64,000 nucleotides of DNA, from the NCBI GenBank assembly GCA_017521485.1, contig JAFXCL010000045.1, positions 101,924-165,923 on the forward strand, read 5' to 3'. Under the pieces are notes generated by a model. It was given only the letters and a program-made list of their open reading frames with translations. It had not been told where the DNA came from and made no database searches. The DNA is from Oscillospiraceae bacterium (lineage in GTDB: Bacteria; Bacillota; Clostridia; Oscillospirales; Oscillospiraceae). The position numbers and the translations under genes were made by a program. Positions 52,998 to 64,000 of the stretch are shown here, piece by piece. Positions within the stretch are counted from its first letter, which is position 1. Every line of letters starts with the position of its first letter.

Positions 52998-54373
52998 CTA
53001 TTTTGTCTTATGGGAAAATTCTCTTTATACTGCCTGGTTAATTTAACTAGCTCCGGACTTAGCCAGGCAAGTGTGATCAAATTGGGAACTGACATCAAGC
53101 CATTAACGGTCTCTGAGAGCAGCCAAACCGTTCCTGTGTTCATAACCGCTCCTATAACAACTGTGACAGCCTGTATCATAACAAATTTCTTCCATACATC
53201 TTCCCCGAAAAGATACTGGGCGCACCGTGCGCCATAAAGTCCCCAGCCTAACACTGTTGCAACTGCAAAACAGCACATTGCCATTGCTATAGGAATCAAA
53301 ATCCATTCACCGTACACCGAGGAAAAAGCCATAGCCGTAAGCGTCCCGCCAGCGTCTGTTCCATAAGGAATATGAACACCGCTTGTTAAAATAACCAGCG
53401 CTGTCATTGTGCAAATCACGATTGTGTCTAAAAAAACCTCCATAATTCCCATAAGGCCCTGCTCGGCAGGATGGGAAACACTTGCAGCACCGTGAGCTAT
53501 AGATGCTGTTCCCATACCGGCTTCGTTTGTAAAAACACCTCTAGAGGCGCCAACCCGCAATGCTGTAAACGCAGAGCCCAACATACCGCCAGTCACTGAA
53601 CGGGGAGAAAATGCGCCCGCTAAGATCGATGCAAATGCTTCTCCGATCCCGTTCCGTCTTGCCCACAAAACGCCGATCCCTAAAATTATATACAGCACAG
53701 CTGCAAAGGGCACAAGTTGTTCTGCAACCACGCCGATTTTCTTTGCGCCCCCAAGAAGCAAAACGGTAATGAGTACCGCAAGCAATATTCCCAAAATTAA
53801 ATTTCCTGTCAGACTTTCCTGCCCACCAAAGGAAATAACAACGCTGTTAATGCTGCCGATCACTGCATTGACCTGTGTTGCATTTCCCACGCCAAATGCA
53901 GCCACAACGCCAAAGAAAGCATATACGACCGCCATCCAATGCCAGCGCTTTGGAAGCCCCTGCCGAATCATATACATAGGACCACCCACAGTCTCACCGT
54001 TTGCATTTCTCTCCTGATAGCGAACCGCCAGAGCGGCCTCTGCAAACTTTGTAACCATGCCAAATATTCCGCAAATCCACATCCAGAATATCGCCCCTGG
54101 TCCACCAATGGCAATTGCCCCTGCCACACCAACGATATTTCCCGTCCCTACAGTTGCCGCCAAAGCTGTACACAAAGCCTGAAAGGATGTAACGCCATCT
54201 TTGTTGGTTGTTTTATGCAATAATCTGCCAAAAAAAGAACGAAGTGCTTTGGGGAACAAGGTTATCTGTGCAAACCCGGTTCGTATGCTCAGATAAATTC
54301 CAACACCCAAAATTAGTATCAGTGCCGGTATCCCCCATACAAAATGATTTACTTTTTCCAGAAATGCAACCAT
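52994..54373 (-). CDS. Alanine/glycine:cation symporter (AGCS family)
   Basis: A 459-aa transporter with about eleven membrane helices, importing alanine or glycine with Na+. Signatures are VWGIPALILILGVGIYLSIRTGFAQ, the binding-site motif ALAATVGTGNIVGVAGAIAIGGPGAIFWMW, ALRVGASRGVFTNEAGMGTASIAHGAA and LGWGLYGARCAQYLFG. The start at 54373 has GGAG 8 bases upstream. It is transcribed in the same direction as the alanine-T-box aminotransferase directly downstream, linking uptake and synthesis of one amino acid. Confidence 0.93.
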   Translation of the reverse strand: MVAFLEKVNHFVWGIPALILILGVGIYLSIRTGFAQITLFPKALRSFFGRLLHKTTNKDGVTSFQALCTALAATVGTGNIVGVAGAIAIGGPGAIFWMWICGIFGMVTKFAEAALAVRYQERNANGETVGGPMYMIRQGLPKRWHWMAVVYAFFGVVAAFGVGNATQVNAVIGSINSVVISFGGQESLTGNLILGILLAVLITVLLLGGAKKIGVVAEQLVPFAAVLYIILGIGVLWARRNGIGEAFASILAGAFSPRSVTGGMLGSAFTALRVGASRGVFTNEAGMGTASIAHGAASVSHPAEQGLMGIMEVFLDTIVICTMTALVILTSGVHIPYGTDAGGTLTAMAFSSVYGEWILIPIAMAMCCFAVATVLGWGLYGARCAQYLFGEDVWKKFVMIQAVTVVIGAVMNTGTVWLLSETVNGLMSVPNLITLAWLSPELVKLTRQYKENFPIRQNS

Positions 54374-54394
54374 TCTACACACTCCCTATACGCA

Positions 54395-54426
54395 AAAAGC
54401 AGTTTCTCCACGGAGAAACTGCTTTT
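54395..54426 (-). terminator. Terminator of the truA-arsC-like unit
   Basis: A long perfect stem (AAAAGCAGTTTCTC and complement, 54395-54426) with TTTTT on the minus strand, 3 bases past the stop of the ArsC-like gene. Confidence 0.9.
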
Positions 54427-54429
54427 GTG

Positions 54430-54771
54430 TTATTCCCATTTTGCCCAAACCTCCGGACAATAGCCGACAGTGACCTCTTTGCCGTTTCGGACGATCGGTG
54501 TGCGCATAAGCTTTGGATTATCAAACACCTTGTCCTCTTTTGCGATCTTATCATCCATATATTTCATCAGGCTCACATCCGGGTCCTTAGCCTCCCAATC
54601 AATCAGCTGATCAATGCCGCCGACACCACGCAAAACTGCGTTAAATTCCTTGCCGGATAGGCCGTACCGAAGTAAATCTACCATCTGGTACTTTACCCGC
54701 CGTTCCTTAAAATATCGCTCAGCTTTCTTTGTGTCAAAGCATTTATTCTTACCAAATATCTGAATATTCAA
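54430..54771 (-). CDS. ArsC/Spx-family thioredoxin-fold protein
   Basis: A 113-aa protein of the arsenate-reductase-like family. The active region is FGKNKCFDTKKAERYFKERRVKY with a single Cys (Cys10) where Spx has CxxC, and TPIVRNG follows near the end. The Arg triad of true arsenate reductases is not evident, so redox or regulatory function is more likely than arsenate reduction. The start is TTG at 54771, 7 bases after GGAGG, overlapping the truA stop by 4 bases. No ars genes are nearby. Confidence 0.87.
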   Translation of the reverse strand: MNIQIFGKNKCFDTKKAERYFKERRVKYQMVDLLRYGLSGKEFNAVLRGVGGIDQLIDWEAKDPDVSLMKYMDDKIAKEDKVFDNPKLMRTPIVRNGKEVTVGYCPEVWAKWE

Positions 54772-55502
54772 TAGGTTACCTCCATAAGGCACAATCCGCA
54801 AGATGGCAACAGCTCTCCCGCCTGGGCGCGCTGTGCGCCGAACAGTTCCGGAATACTTTCTATTGCACGCTCACCTCTGCCCACCTCCAAAAGTGTACCG
54901 ACCAGTATGCGCACCATATGGTGCAAAAATCCATTGCCGGTAACCGTAAATACGATCTCATTTCCGGCTCGCTCCACATTCAGACTATGAATATAGCGGA
55001 CTGTGGATTTTTTCATATTCTTATTGGCGCAAAATGCAGAGAAATCATGCTGCCCTAAAAACAATTGTGCCGCTTCTCTCATTTTGTCAATCTCTAACCC
55101 ACGAGGATCTGTATAAACATACTTACGGTCAAATACGCAAGGGCTTTCGCTGTTCCAAAGGCGGTAGCGATAGGTCTTTGTCTTTGCATTGAGTCGTGCG
55201 TGGAATCTCTCAGAAACATTCCTGCAGGAGTATATGCCGATGTCCTCAGGCAGATACCTGCGAAGCTGGGACAAAATTTCCTCACAGGGCATTTGGCTGC
55301 TGCAATGAAAGTTTGCCACCTGCCCGGCTGCGTGTGTTCCTGCATCCGTTCTGCCGCTGCCGGTCAGTTCGATCGGCTCTTCTAATATGCGGCTGAGCGC
55401 CGTCTCTATTTTTTGCTGTATGGTATTATCCGTAGTGGACAGACGCTGCCAGCCCCGATAGCGCGTGCCATCATAACATATATCAAGCCGCACATTCCTC
55501 AT
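54768..55502 (-). CDS. truA: tRNA pseudouridine(38-40) synthase TruA
   Basis: A 244-aa enzyme modifying U38-U40 of the tRNA anticodon arm. The start MRNVRLDICYDGTRYRGWQR is typical. The catalytic Asp lies in GSGRTDAGTHAAGQVANF, and NGFLHHMVRILVGTLLEVG near the end is the family's second signature. The only ribosome site (GAGGAA) is 12 bases before the ATG and lies within the small ORF at 55483-55611, so translation is probably coupled to it. Confidence 0.96.
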   Translation of the reverse strand: MRNVRLDICYDGTRYRGWQRLSTTDNTIQQKIETALSRILEEPIELTGSGRTDAGTHAAGQVANFHCSSQMPCEEILSQLRRYLPEDIGIYSCRNVSERFHARLNAKTKTYRYRLWNSESPCVFDRKYVYTDPRGLEIDKMREAAQLFLGQHDFSAFCANKNMKKSTVRYIHSLNVERAGNEIVFTVTGNGFLHHMVRILVGTLLEVGRGERAIESIPELFGAQRAQAGELLPSCGLCLMEVTY

Positions 55503-55611
55503 AGTGCATAAGTTCCTCTCTGGCTTCCCGCTCCGTATCAGCGGAGAACAGGAATTTACCGCTGTAATCATATACCTGTACATGTCCGAAAACATACTGC
55601 ATTGTAAACAT
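55483..55611 (-). CDS. Unannotated small ORF upstream of truA (42 aa)
   Basis: A 42-codon ORF behind a perfect GAGGAGG site, 8 bases before its ATG at 55611. The product begins MFTMQYVFGHVQVYDYSGK, continues FLFSADTEREAREELMHYE and ends ECAA. It looks like a folded mini-protein: a beta hairpin with Tyr/Phe/Val followed by a charged helix. It overlaps the first 20 bases of truA in another frame, giving likely translational coupling. I know no named family. The strong ribosome site and amphipathic pattern argue that it is translated. Confidence 0.7.
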   Translation of the reverse strand: MFTMQYVFGHVQVYDYSGKFLFSADTEREAREELMHYEECAA

Positions 55612-55675
55612 ACCCCATACCTCCTCGGTGTTTATGGGTACAGTCTACAATGCTTTCAGTCCAATAATCAGGACC

Positions 55676-58141
55676 TTATCCGATCACTTCATAACCGGCA
55701 TCTGTGATTGCTTTTTTCAGTGCATCAATGTCTGCCGATCCCGTAACAGTAACCTGCTTTTTCTCCAGATCCACTACTGCATCTACAGTGCCGGGTACAT
55801 CCTTGCACACGCTCTCTACCCTTGCCTTGCAATGGGGGCACATCATTCCATTGACTTTAATCACCGTTGTCACAGTTTTGTCCTCCTTAATTATTTTGCA
55901 TTCCGGTTGTTTCTTCCCTCTGAAAAAGCGAAGACGCAGTGCATTTGTCACAACAAACACAGAGCTAAAACTCATAGCGGCTGCTGCCAGCATCGGGCTT
56001 AGGTGAATACCAAATCGTGGATACAGTATACCTGCCGCGATCGGAATCCCAAGGCAATTATAGAAAAATGCCCAAAACAGATTTTGCCGAATATTGCGGA
56101 TCGTTGCCTTACTTAATGCAACTGCCTGGGAAACGCCCATCAAAGAATTGTCCATCAGCACTACATCTGCGGATTCAATAGCAATATCTGTGCCAGCACC
56201 AATTGCCATACCCACGTTGGCTGTCACCAGTGCCGGCGCATCATTGATGCCGTCGCCGACCATAAGGACCTTGCGGCCTTGCTTTTTCAGTTCTTCCACA
56301 GCAGAAGCTTTGTCTCCGGGCAGCACATCTGCAATCACCTGTGTAATACCTGCACTTTCCGCAATAGCTGTTGCAGTCTGATCGTTATCACCCGTCAGCA
56401 TCACTACATCCAGATGCATATTCTTCATTTCTTTTACTGCTTGCGCAGATGTTTCTTTCAAAACATCTGCAGCAACGATCGCGCCCAGATAAGTTCCATC
56501 CTCACAAGCAAAATACAAGGGTGTTTTCCCTGCTTTTGACAGTTCTGGTAATTCCGGAACCCGGATCCCCTTTTCCTTCATAAGCTTTCTGTTGCCACCA
56601 AAATAGCAAACCCCATCCATAACACCGGAAACACCACGGCCAGGCAAGCTTTCAAAATCGGTTACATCCAGAAGCTGAACCTGATCAGCCTTATCCATAA
56701 TTGCCTTTGCAAATGGGTGCTCAGATCTTGACTCTAAGGAAACTGCGACCTGCATCAAGCGCTCCGCGCTTACTTCTCCGGAAATCACATCTGTTACAGT
56801 GGGTTTTCCCGTTGTGAGCGTTCCGGTCTTGTCCAGCACCACAGTATCTATTGCGTGTAGATTTTCCAGTGCTTCCGCATTCTTGAAAAGCACACCCATA
56901 GAAGCGCCCTTTCCTGTTCCTACCATAATGGCAACCGGGGTTGCAAGACCCAAGGCACAAGGACAGGAAATTACAAGAACAGAAATGGCGTTTGTTAACG
57001 CAGCACTGATTTCTTCGCCGGCGATCATCCACCCGGCAAAGGTAACCGCAGCTATAGACATTACCACAGGAACAAAAATGCCTGCCACTTTATCTGCAAG
57101 ACGGGCGATGGGTGCTTTTGAACCACCAGCCTCCTCAACCATATGGATGATTTTAGAAAGGGTGGTATCTGCGCCAATCTTATCTGTACGGATTTCCAGA
57201 TAGCCTTCTGTATTTATGGTTGCTGCCACAACAGTATCTCCCGGATTCTTCTCAACCGGAACACTTTCGCCTGTCAATGCGCTCTGATCTACTGCCGCCC
57301 TACCGGAAAGGACTGTACCGTCTACCGGTATGCTTCCACCGGAACGGACAACCACAACATCTCCAAGCTGCACTTCCTCCACGTTTACAGTCAATTCCTG
57401 ACCGTCACGAAGGACCTGTGCTGTTTTAGGGCTTAGATCCATAAGTTGCGAAATGGCATCGCCGGTCTTACCTTTCGCTCTGGATTCCAAAAATTTGCCG
57501 AAGGTAATCAGTGTAAGAATCATTGCAGCCGATTCAAAATACAGATCCTCGCTGTGTCGAATTACTGTTTCCCAATCTCCATGTCCCATTGCATAAGCCA
57601 TAGAAAACAAAGAAACAATACCATAAACCAGTGCTGCACCGGAACCAACGGCAATCAAAGAATCCATATTGGGTGCAAGGTGAAAAAGAGCCTTTAGACC
57701 TTTAGAAAAATAAGCTCGGTTCAGGTACACCACAGGCAGAGTCAGACACAATTGCAGCATTGCAGCTACCAAGCTGTTCTCTACCCCGTGATACCATTTC
57801 GGAACAGGCAGCCCAACCATGTGACCCATTGTAAAATACATTAAAACAGCCAAAAAAACAAACGAGCTGATAATCCGGCGTTTCATCTGATGAAGCTGTG
57901 CATCCGGCTTGGCTTTCTGTGCTTGTTTATCCATTCCCTCCAGACAAGCACCGTAACCTGCTCTGTTCACCGCATCCACCAAAGCATCCGTAACAGATTT
58001 ATTCTCCGCTTCTACAGTCAGCTTTCCTGCCAATAGGTTTACTTCCGCTTTTATAACTCCGGGTGTCTGTCCTGCAACTTTCTCCACACGTGCAGAGCAA
58101 GCAGCGCAGGTCATACCGGTTACATCGAATTTCAAAATCAA
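55676..58141 (-). CDS. copA: Copper-translocating P1B-type ATPase CopA with N- and C-terminal HMA domains
   Basis: An 821-aa pump exporting Cu+ (or Ag+). The N-terminal heavy-metal domain has [13 protein letters not shown] (about residues 9-21). Eight membrane helices surround the ion motif [11 protein letters not shown]; the phosphorylation site is DKTGTLTTG, and the hinge is [12 protein letters not shown]. An extra C-terminal heavy-metal domain ([15 protein letters not shown], last ~65 residues) follows the final helix and a Lys-rich linker, in place of a separate CopZ chaperone. The start is uncertain: TTG 58141 sits 5 bases from AGGTGA, and GTG 58150 is the longest option. No CsoR/CopY gene is adjacent. 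Confidence 0.92.
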   Translation of the reverse strand: MILKFDVTGMTCAACSARVEKVAGQTPGVIKAEVNLLAGKLTVEAENKSVTDALVDAVNRAGYGACLEGMDKQAQKAKPDAQLHQMKRRIISSFVFLAVLMYFTMGHMVGLPVPKWYHGVENSLVAAMLQLCLTLPVVYLNRAYFSKGLKALFHLAPNMDSLIAVGSGAALVYGIVSLFSMAYAMGHGDWETVIRHSEDLYFESAAMILTLITFGKFLESRAKGKTGDAISQLMDLSPKTAQVLRDGQELTVNVEEVQLGDVVVVRSGGSIPVDGTVLSGRAAVDQSALTGESVPVEKNPGDTVVAATINTEGYLEIRTDKIGADTTLSKIIHMVEEAGGSKAPIARLADKVAGIFVPVVMSIAAVTFAGWMIAGEEISAALTNAISVLVISCPCALGLATPVAIMVGTGKGASMGVLFKNAEALENLHAIDTVVLDKTGTLTTGKPTVTDVISGEVSAERLMQVAVSLESRSEHPFAKAIMDKADQVQLLDVTDFESLPGRGVSGVMDGVCYFGGNRKLMKEKGIRVPELPELSKAGKTPLYFACEDGTYLGAIVAADVLKETSAQAVKEMKNMHLDVVMLTGDNDQTATAIAESAGITQVIADVLPGDKASAVEELKKQGRKVLMVGDGINDAPALVTANVGMAIGAGTDIAIESADVVLMDNSLMGVSQAVALSKATIRNIRQNLFWAFFYNCLGIPIAAGILYPRFGIHLSPMLAAAAMSFSSVFVVTNALRLRFFRGKKQPECKIIKEDKTVTTVIKVNGMMCPHCKARVESVCKDVPGTVDAVVDLEKKQVTVTGSADIDALKKAITDAGYEVIG

Positions 58142-58169
58142 AGCAATCACCTACAAAACCATAGACTTC

Positions 58170-58198
58170 TTGACACTTTTTGCGTTCTATGATAATAT
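58170..58198 (+). promoter_or_regulatory. Probable promoter of the degV gene
   Basis: TTGACA (58170-58175) followed by AT-rich sequence with TAATAT (58193-58198, 17-bp spacer) or GATAAT (58191-58196, 15 bp). It leaves a leader of roughly 90 bases before the start codon. Confidence 0.6.
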
Positions 58199-58293
58199 TT
58201 TACCAAATGATATTAAAATTGCAAGCATGGATTACCATCGCGCTGAATAAAATCATCCAGACAAATCAAACTAAAACAAAAACGGAGATTATT

Positions 58294-59136
58294 ATGAACA
58301 TTAAGATCACATCTGACAGTACTTGCGACCTTCCTAAGAATCTGGTAGAGACCTATAATATCGGTATTGTTCCTTTGATCGTGGTAAAGAACGATCAATC
58401 CTACTTTGACGGTGTCGATATTACTCCTACTGATATTTTCGCCCATATTGCAGCAGGTGGGGATCTTTGTTCCACAGCAGCATTGGGTGTTGGTGATTAT
58501 CAGGACCATTTTGCAAAATATGCCGGCGAATATGACGGTGTGCTGCACATCAATATCAGTGCTGAATTCTCCTCCAGCTATCAGAATGCTTGTCTGGCAG
58601 CAGAAGAGTTTGACAATGTCCGTGTAGTCGATTCCCGCAACTTGTCCACCGGTCAGGGACTTGTGGTTCTGAAGGCTTGTGAGCTTGCGAAAACCTGCGA
58701 GAGTCTAGACGATCTGCAAGATCAGCTCAATGAATTTACCTCTCGGGTAGAGGCCAGCTTCCTGCTGGATCAGTTAAAGTATATGGTTAAGGGTGGCCGT
58801 TGCTCCGCAGTGGCTGCACTGGGTGCCAACCTCTTGAACCTGAAGCCCTGCATTGAGGTCAAGGACGGCAAAATGAGTGTGGTGAAAAAGTACCGCGGCA
58901 GTTATGCAAAATGTCTGGCTTCCTATGTAAAGGATCGCCTGTCCGGTCGTGACGATCTGGACAAGGGCACACTCTTTGTTACAAGAACGCCTGTCACCGA
59001 TGAATGCTTGCAGGCGGTATCCGATGCGGTTAAGGAATATAACGATTTTGAAAACACATATTGGAATGAAGCCGGCTGCACTGTTTCCTGTCATTGCGGC
59101 CCCGGAACATTAGGTGTTCTGTTTGTTCGTAAGTAA
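58294..59136 (+). CDS. DegV-family fatty-acid-binding protein (FakB-like)
   Basis: A 280-aa two-domain lipid-binding protein; FakB members present fatty acids to the kinase FakA. The opening IKITSDSTCDLPKNLVETYNIGIVPL, the ligand-loop residues in STAALGVGDYQDHF, INISAEFSSSYQNA, VVDSRNLSTGQGLVVL, LDQLKYMVKGGRCSAVAALGANLLNLKPCIEVKDGKM and CHCGPGTLGVLFVRK at the end all fit. Start at 58294 after GGAG; the frame open from 58180 starts at the promoter and is rejected. FakA is not adjacent. Confidence 0.93.
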   Translation: MNIKITSDSTCDLPKNLVETYNIGIVPLIVVKNDQSYFDGVDITPTDIFAHIAAGGDLCSTAALGVGDYQDHFAKYAGEYDGVLHINISAEFSSSYQNACLAAEEFDNVRVVDSRNLSTGQGLVVLKACELAKTCESLDDLQDQLNEFTSRVEASFLLDQLKYMVKGGRCSAVAALGANLLNLKPCIEVKDGKMSVVKKYRGSYAKCLASYVKDRLSGRDDLDKGTLFVTRTPVTDECLQAVSDAVKEYNDFENTYWNEAGCTVSCHCGPGTLGVLFVRK

Positions 59137-59143
59137 ATAACAG

Positions 59144-59175
59144 TTAAAGCGGCGCGATGCGCCGCTTTAATTATT
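59144..59175. terminator. Bidirectional terminator between degV and pncC
   Basis: A perfect 12-bp stem TTAAAGCGGCGC (59144-59155) with its complement (59159-59170, 3-base loop), followed by TTATTTT on the plus strand, between convergent genes. Confidence 0.88.
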
Positions 59176-59628
59176 TTGGAGTATCAAATTCAGTGCCGCT
59201 TCCACAGCCTGTCTGCGAACACTTTCCCGGTCACCGGAAAAGGTAAATTCGCGGACATCATTTTTTTGCTCACTGCAATAACCGATATAGACCGTACCAA
59301 CCGGATTGCCGAAAGAATCCCCATCGGGTCCGGCAAGTCCGGTAACGGAAACCGCAACATCTGCCTGAAGAAGTTTTCGAACACCCGATGCCATTGATTT
59401 CGCCACATGGCTCGAAACTGCACCATATCGATCAAGCAGTTCCTGTTCTACCCCCAGCACATTGTGCTTGACCCAGTCTGTATAGCAGATCACACCGCCC
59501 TTATAGACCTGGGAACTGCCAGAAACTGCAGTCAGTGCTGCGCCAATGCCACCGCCTGTGCAGCTCTCTGCTGTCACAAGGGTCTTCCCCTTCAGGGCGG
59601 ATAGCACTTTACAGGAAAGGTTCATCAT
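59167..59628 (-). CDS. pncC: Nicotinamide-nucleotide amidase (CinA C-terminal domain, PncC)
   Basis: A 153-aa enzyme that hydrolyses nicotinamide mononucleotide to the acid form for NAD recycling. The catalytic Ser/Thr region is TLVTAESCTGGGIGAALTAVSGSSQVYKGGVICYTDWVKHNVLGV, followed by AVSVTGLAGPDGDSFGNPVGTVYIG. The N-terminal MoaB-like domain of full CinA is absent, as in stand-alone PncC. It overlaps the 3' end of thiI by 20 bases; no clear ribosome site is present, which suggests coupling to thiI. Confidence 0.93.
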   Translation of the reverse strand: MMNLSCKVLSALKGKTLVTAESCTGGGIGAALTAVSGSSQVYKGGVICYTDWVKHNVLGVEQELLDRYGAVSSHVAKSMASGVRKLLQADVAVSVTGLAGPDGDSFGNPVGTVYIGYCSEQKNDVREFTFSGDRESVRRQAVEAALNLILQNN

Positions 59629-60799
59629 TATATTTTACCGTAACTTTCTCTACACTCTCAAGAGCTTGCGCAATAAGCGCCTGACGATCCAGCTTTCTTT
59701 CTGCGTGCAGGACCTGACCCAGTGTAGGTTTGGTCTTAGGATGCTTGGGCGTGAAAACTGTACAGCAATCTTCATAAGGCATGACAGAGGTTTCCAGCGT
59801 GCCGATCTTTCTTGCAATAGTAACGATCTCTTCTTTGTCCATACCAACCAGCGGCATAAAAATGGGGATATCCACAACTGCACCGGTCACTGTCATTGCC
59901 TGCATGGTCTGGCTTGCCACCTGACCCAGATTTTCGCCGGTGATTAGTGCGCCGCAGCCATCATCCTTTGCAATTCTCTGGGAAATTTCCATCATAAAAC
60001 GGCGCATGATCAGGGTGAAGAATTCCTCAGGGCAGTTATCCCGGATCGCCTCCTGAATCTGGGTGAAGCTGACGATATTGACGGTCATTCTGCCACAGTA
60101 GCGGGTCACCAGACGAGCAAGCTCCATCACCTTATCCCTAGCAAGCTGGGAGGTATAGGGATAGGAGAAGAAATGGACACACTCCACCTCAACACCCCGC
60201 TTTGCCATCATATAAGCAGCAACCGGAGAATCGATACCGCCGGACAGCAGGCACATCGCCCGACCGCCTACGCCGGTGGGCAATCCACCTGCACCAGGCT
60301 CTGCAGGTCCGTGAACATAAGCTGCCAGATCCCGGACTTCCACATAAACGGTGTATGCGGGATTGTGAACATCCACACGGCAGTCAGGATGGGCTTCTGC
60401 CAACCTGCCGCCGATTTCCTGGGAAATACCGATAGATGTCATAGGAAATGCCTTATCCGAGCGCTTAGACTCTACCTTAAAGGACTCAGCGCAATCCAGA
60501 TCCTCCCCCAGATATTCTTCCACGGCATTAAAAATGCTGTCCATCGTCTTCTCGCAGGCTCGGCATCGACAAAGGCTCACCAGTCCGAAAATACTGTGGC
60601 AGGCCTCCCACGCGCCTTCTACATCTGCCATATCGTCCATGGGTTCTACATACACTGTCGACTGCATAATATATACATCAAAATTGCCGTAACCTTTCAT
60701 ACGGCGGCGGATATTCTGGCGCAGTTTATCCTCAAACTGTCTTTTATTTGCGCCTTTAAGGACAATTTCGCCTAATTTTAACAAAAAGATCTCGTTCAA
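59609..60799 (-). CDS. thiI: tRNA 4-thiouridine sulfurtransferase ThiI
   Basis: A 396-aa enzyme that adenylates U8 of tRNA and adds sulfur for s4U; it also serves thiamine thiazole synthesis in some bacteria. A ferredoxin-like/THUMP N-terminal part (residues 1-170) precedes the PP-loop SGGIDSPVAAYMMAKRGVEV. A GENLGQVASQTMQAM segment follows. The C-terminal rhodanese domain of the E. coli enzyme is missing, as in most Firmicutes, where a dedicated cysteine desulfurase (NifZ/IscS-type) delivers sulfur; none is adjacent. It lies 17 bases after comM. Confidence 0.95.
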   Translation of the reverse strand: MNEIFLLKLGEIVLKGANKRQFEDKLRQNIRRRMKGYGNFDVYIMQSTVYVEPMDDMADVEGAWEACHSIFGLVSLCRCRACEKTMDSIFNAVEEYLGEDLDCAESFKVESKRSDKAFPMTSIGISQEIGGRLAEAHPDCRVDVHNPAYTVYVEVRDLAAYVHGPAEPGAGGLPTGVGGRAMCLLSGGIDSPVAAYMMAKRGVEVECVHFFSYPYTSQLARDKVMELARLVTRYCGRMTVNIVSFTQIQEAIRDNCPEEFFTLIMRRFMMEISQRIAKDDGCGALITGENLGQVASQTMQAMTVTGAVVDIPIFMPLVGMDKEEIVTIARKIGTLETSVMPYEDCCTVFTPKHPKTKPTLGQVLHAERKLDRQALIAQALESVEKVTVKYNDEPFL

Positions 60800-60816
60800 T
60801 GTTATTCCCTCTTATT

Positions 60817-64000
<3,184 letters not shown>

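Overview
The window looks like one contiguous chromosome segment from an endospore-forming Clostridia bacterium, most likely an Oscillospiraceae/Ruminococcaceae-type gut anaerobe. The grounds are the complete spoIIAA-spoIIAB-sigF operon, spoIID and yunB, tRNA-responsive T-box leaders in front of valS, cysS and an aminotransferase, a ylxM-ffh-rpsP-khpA-rimM-trmD operon, strong GGAGG ribosome binding sites and a NifJ-type pyruvate:ferredoxin oxidoreductase. Taxonomy below class is inference. I saw no rRNA or tRNA genes, insertion sequences, prophage, CRISPR or origin; the segment reads as core genome.

Layout. 1-5.2 kb (minus): ligA (cut by the window edge), yunB, pcrA and the spoIIA operon. 5.2-8.1 kb: valS with a valine T-box, divergent from an AEC transporter. 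9.3-12.7 kb: a family 2 glycosyltransferase, a family 4 uracil-DNA glycosylase, a D,D-carboxypeptidase with a divergent third motif, and a small ComEA-like protein. 12.7-18.9 kb (minus): an unknown small protein, orphan mazF, a lipoprotein, nnrD, a TGS-uridine-kinase-like protein, metA and spoIID. 19-22.8 kb: two large envelope proteins (a leucine-rich-repeat protein and a DUF898-type membrane protein). 22.9-27.2 kb (minus): the signal-recognition/ribosome-maturation operon and a GNAT protein. 27.4-33.1 kb (plus): a 76-aa protein, znuA-znuC-znuB-trmO-amidohydrolase, and a MATE exporter. 33.1-42.1 kb (plus): an aromatic-amino-acid operon (aroF-tyrA-aroB-aroA-aroC-pheA-aroE::aroK-aroQ) preceded by a Phe/Tyr-rich leader peptide and attenuator, and followed by an esterase-like gene. 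42.1-49.5 kb (minus): a GNAT protein, a NahK-like kinase, and the overlapping cysS-polA-rimI-tsaD operon behind a cysteine T-box. 49.5-51.4 kb (plus): a lipoprotein and a VTT membrane protein. 51.5-58.1 kb (minus): an aminotransferase with an apparent alanine T-box, an AGCS alanine/Na+ symporter, an ArsC-like protein, truA, an unannotated 42-codon ORF and copA. 58.2-64 kb: degV (plus), pncC, thiI and comM (minus), then the start of nifJ (plus, cut by the window edge).

The most interesting material is regulatory. All shikimate-pathway steps plus the Phe and Tyr branches sit in one operon whose leader encodes FYFINYYFF followed by mutually exclusive hairpins, a textbook ribosome-mediated attenuator in a lineage where T-boxes are the commoner device. 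A T-box whose specifier reads GCC (Ala), and whose TGGT bulge fits an A73 tRNA, controls a class I aminotransferase lying next to an alanine symporter, which suggests alanine synthesis rather than aspartate transamination. A cysteine T-box controls DNA polymerase I and the t6A enzyme TsaD as well as cysS. Most convergent or tandem gene ends carry clear intrinsic terminators, and many starts have consensus sigma-A promoters with 17-bp spacers.
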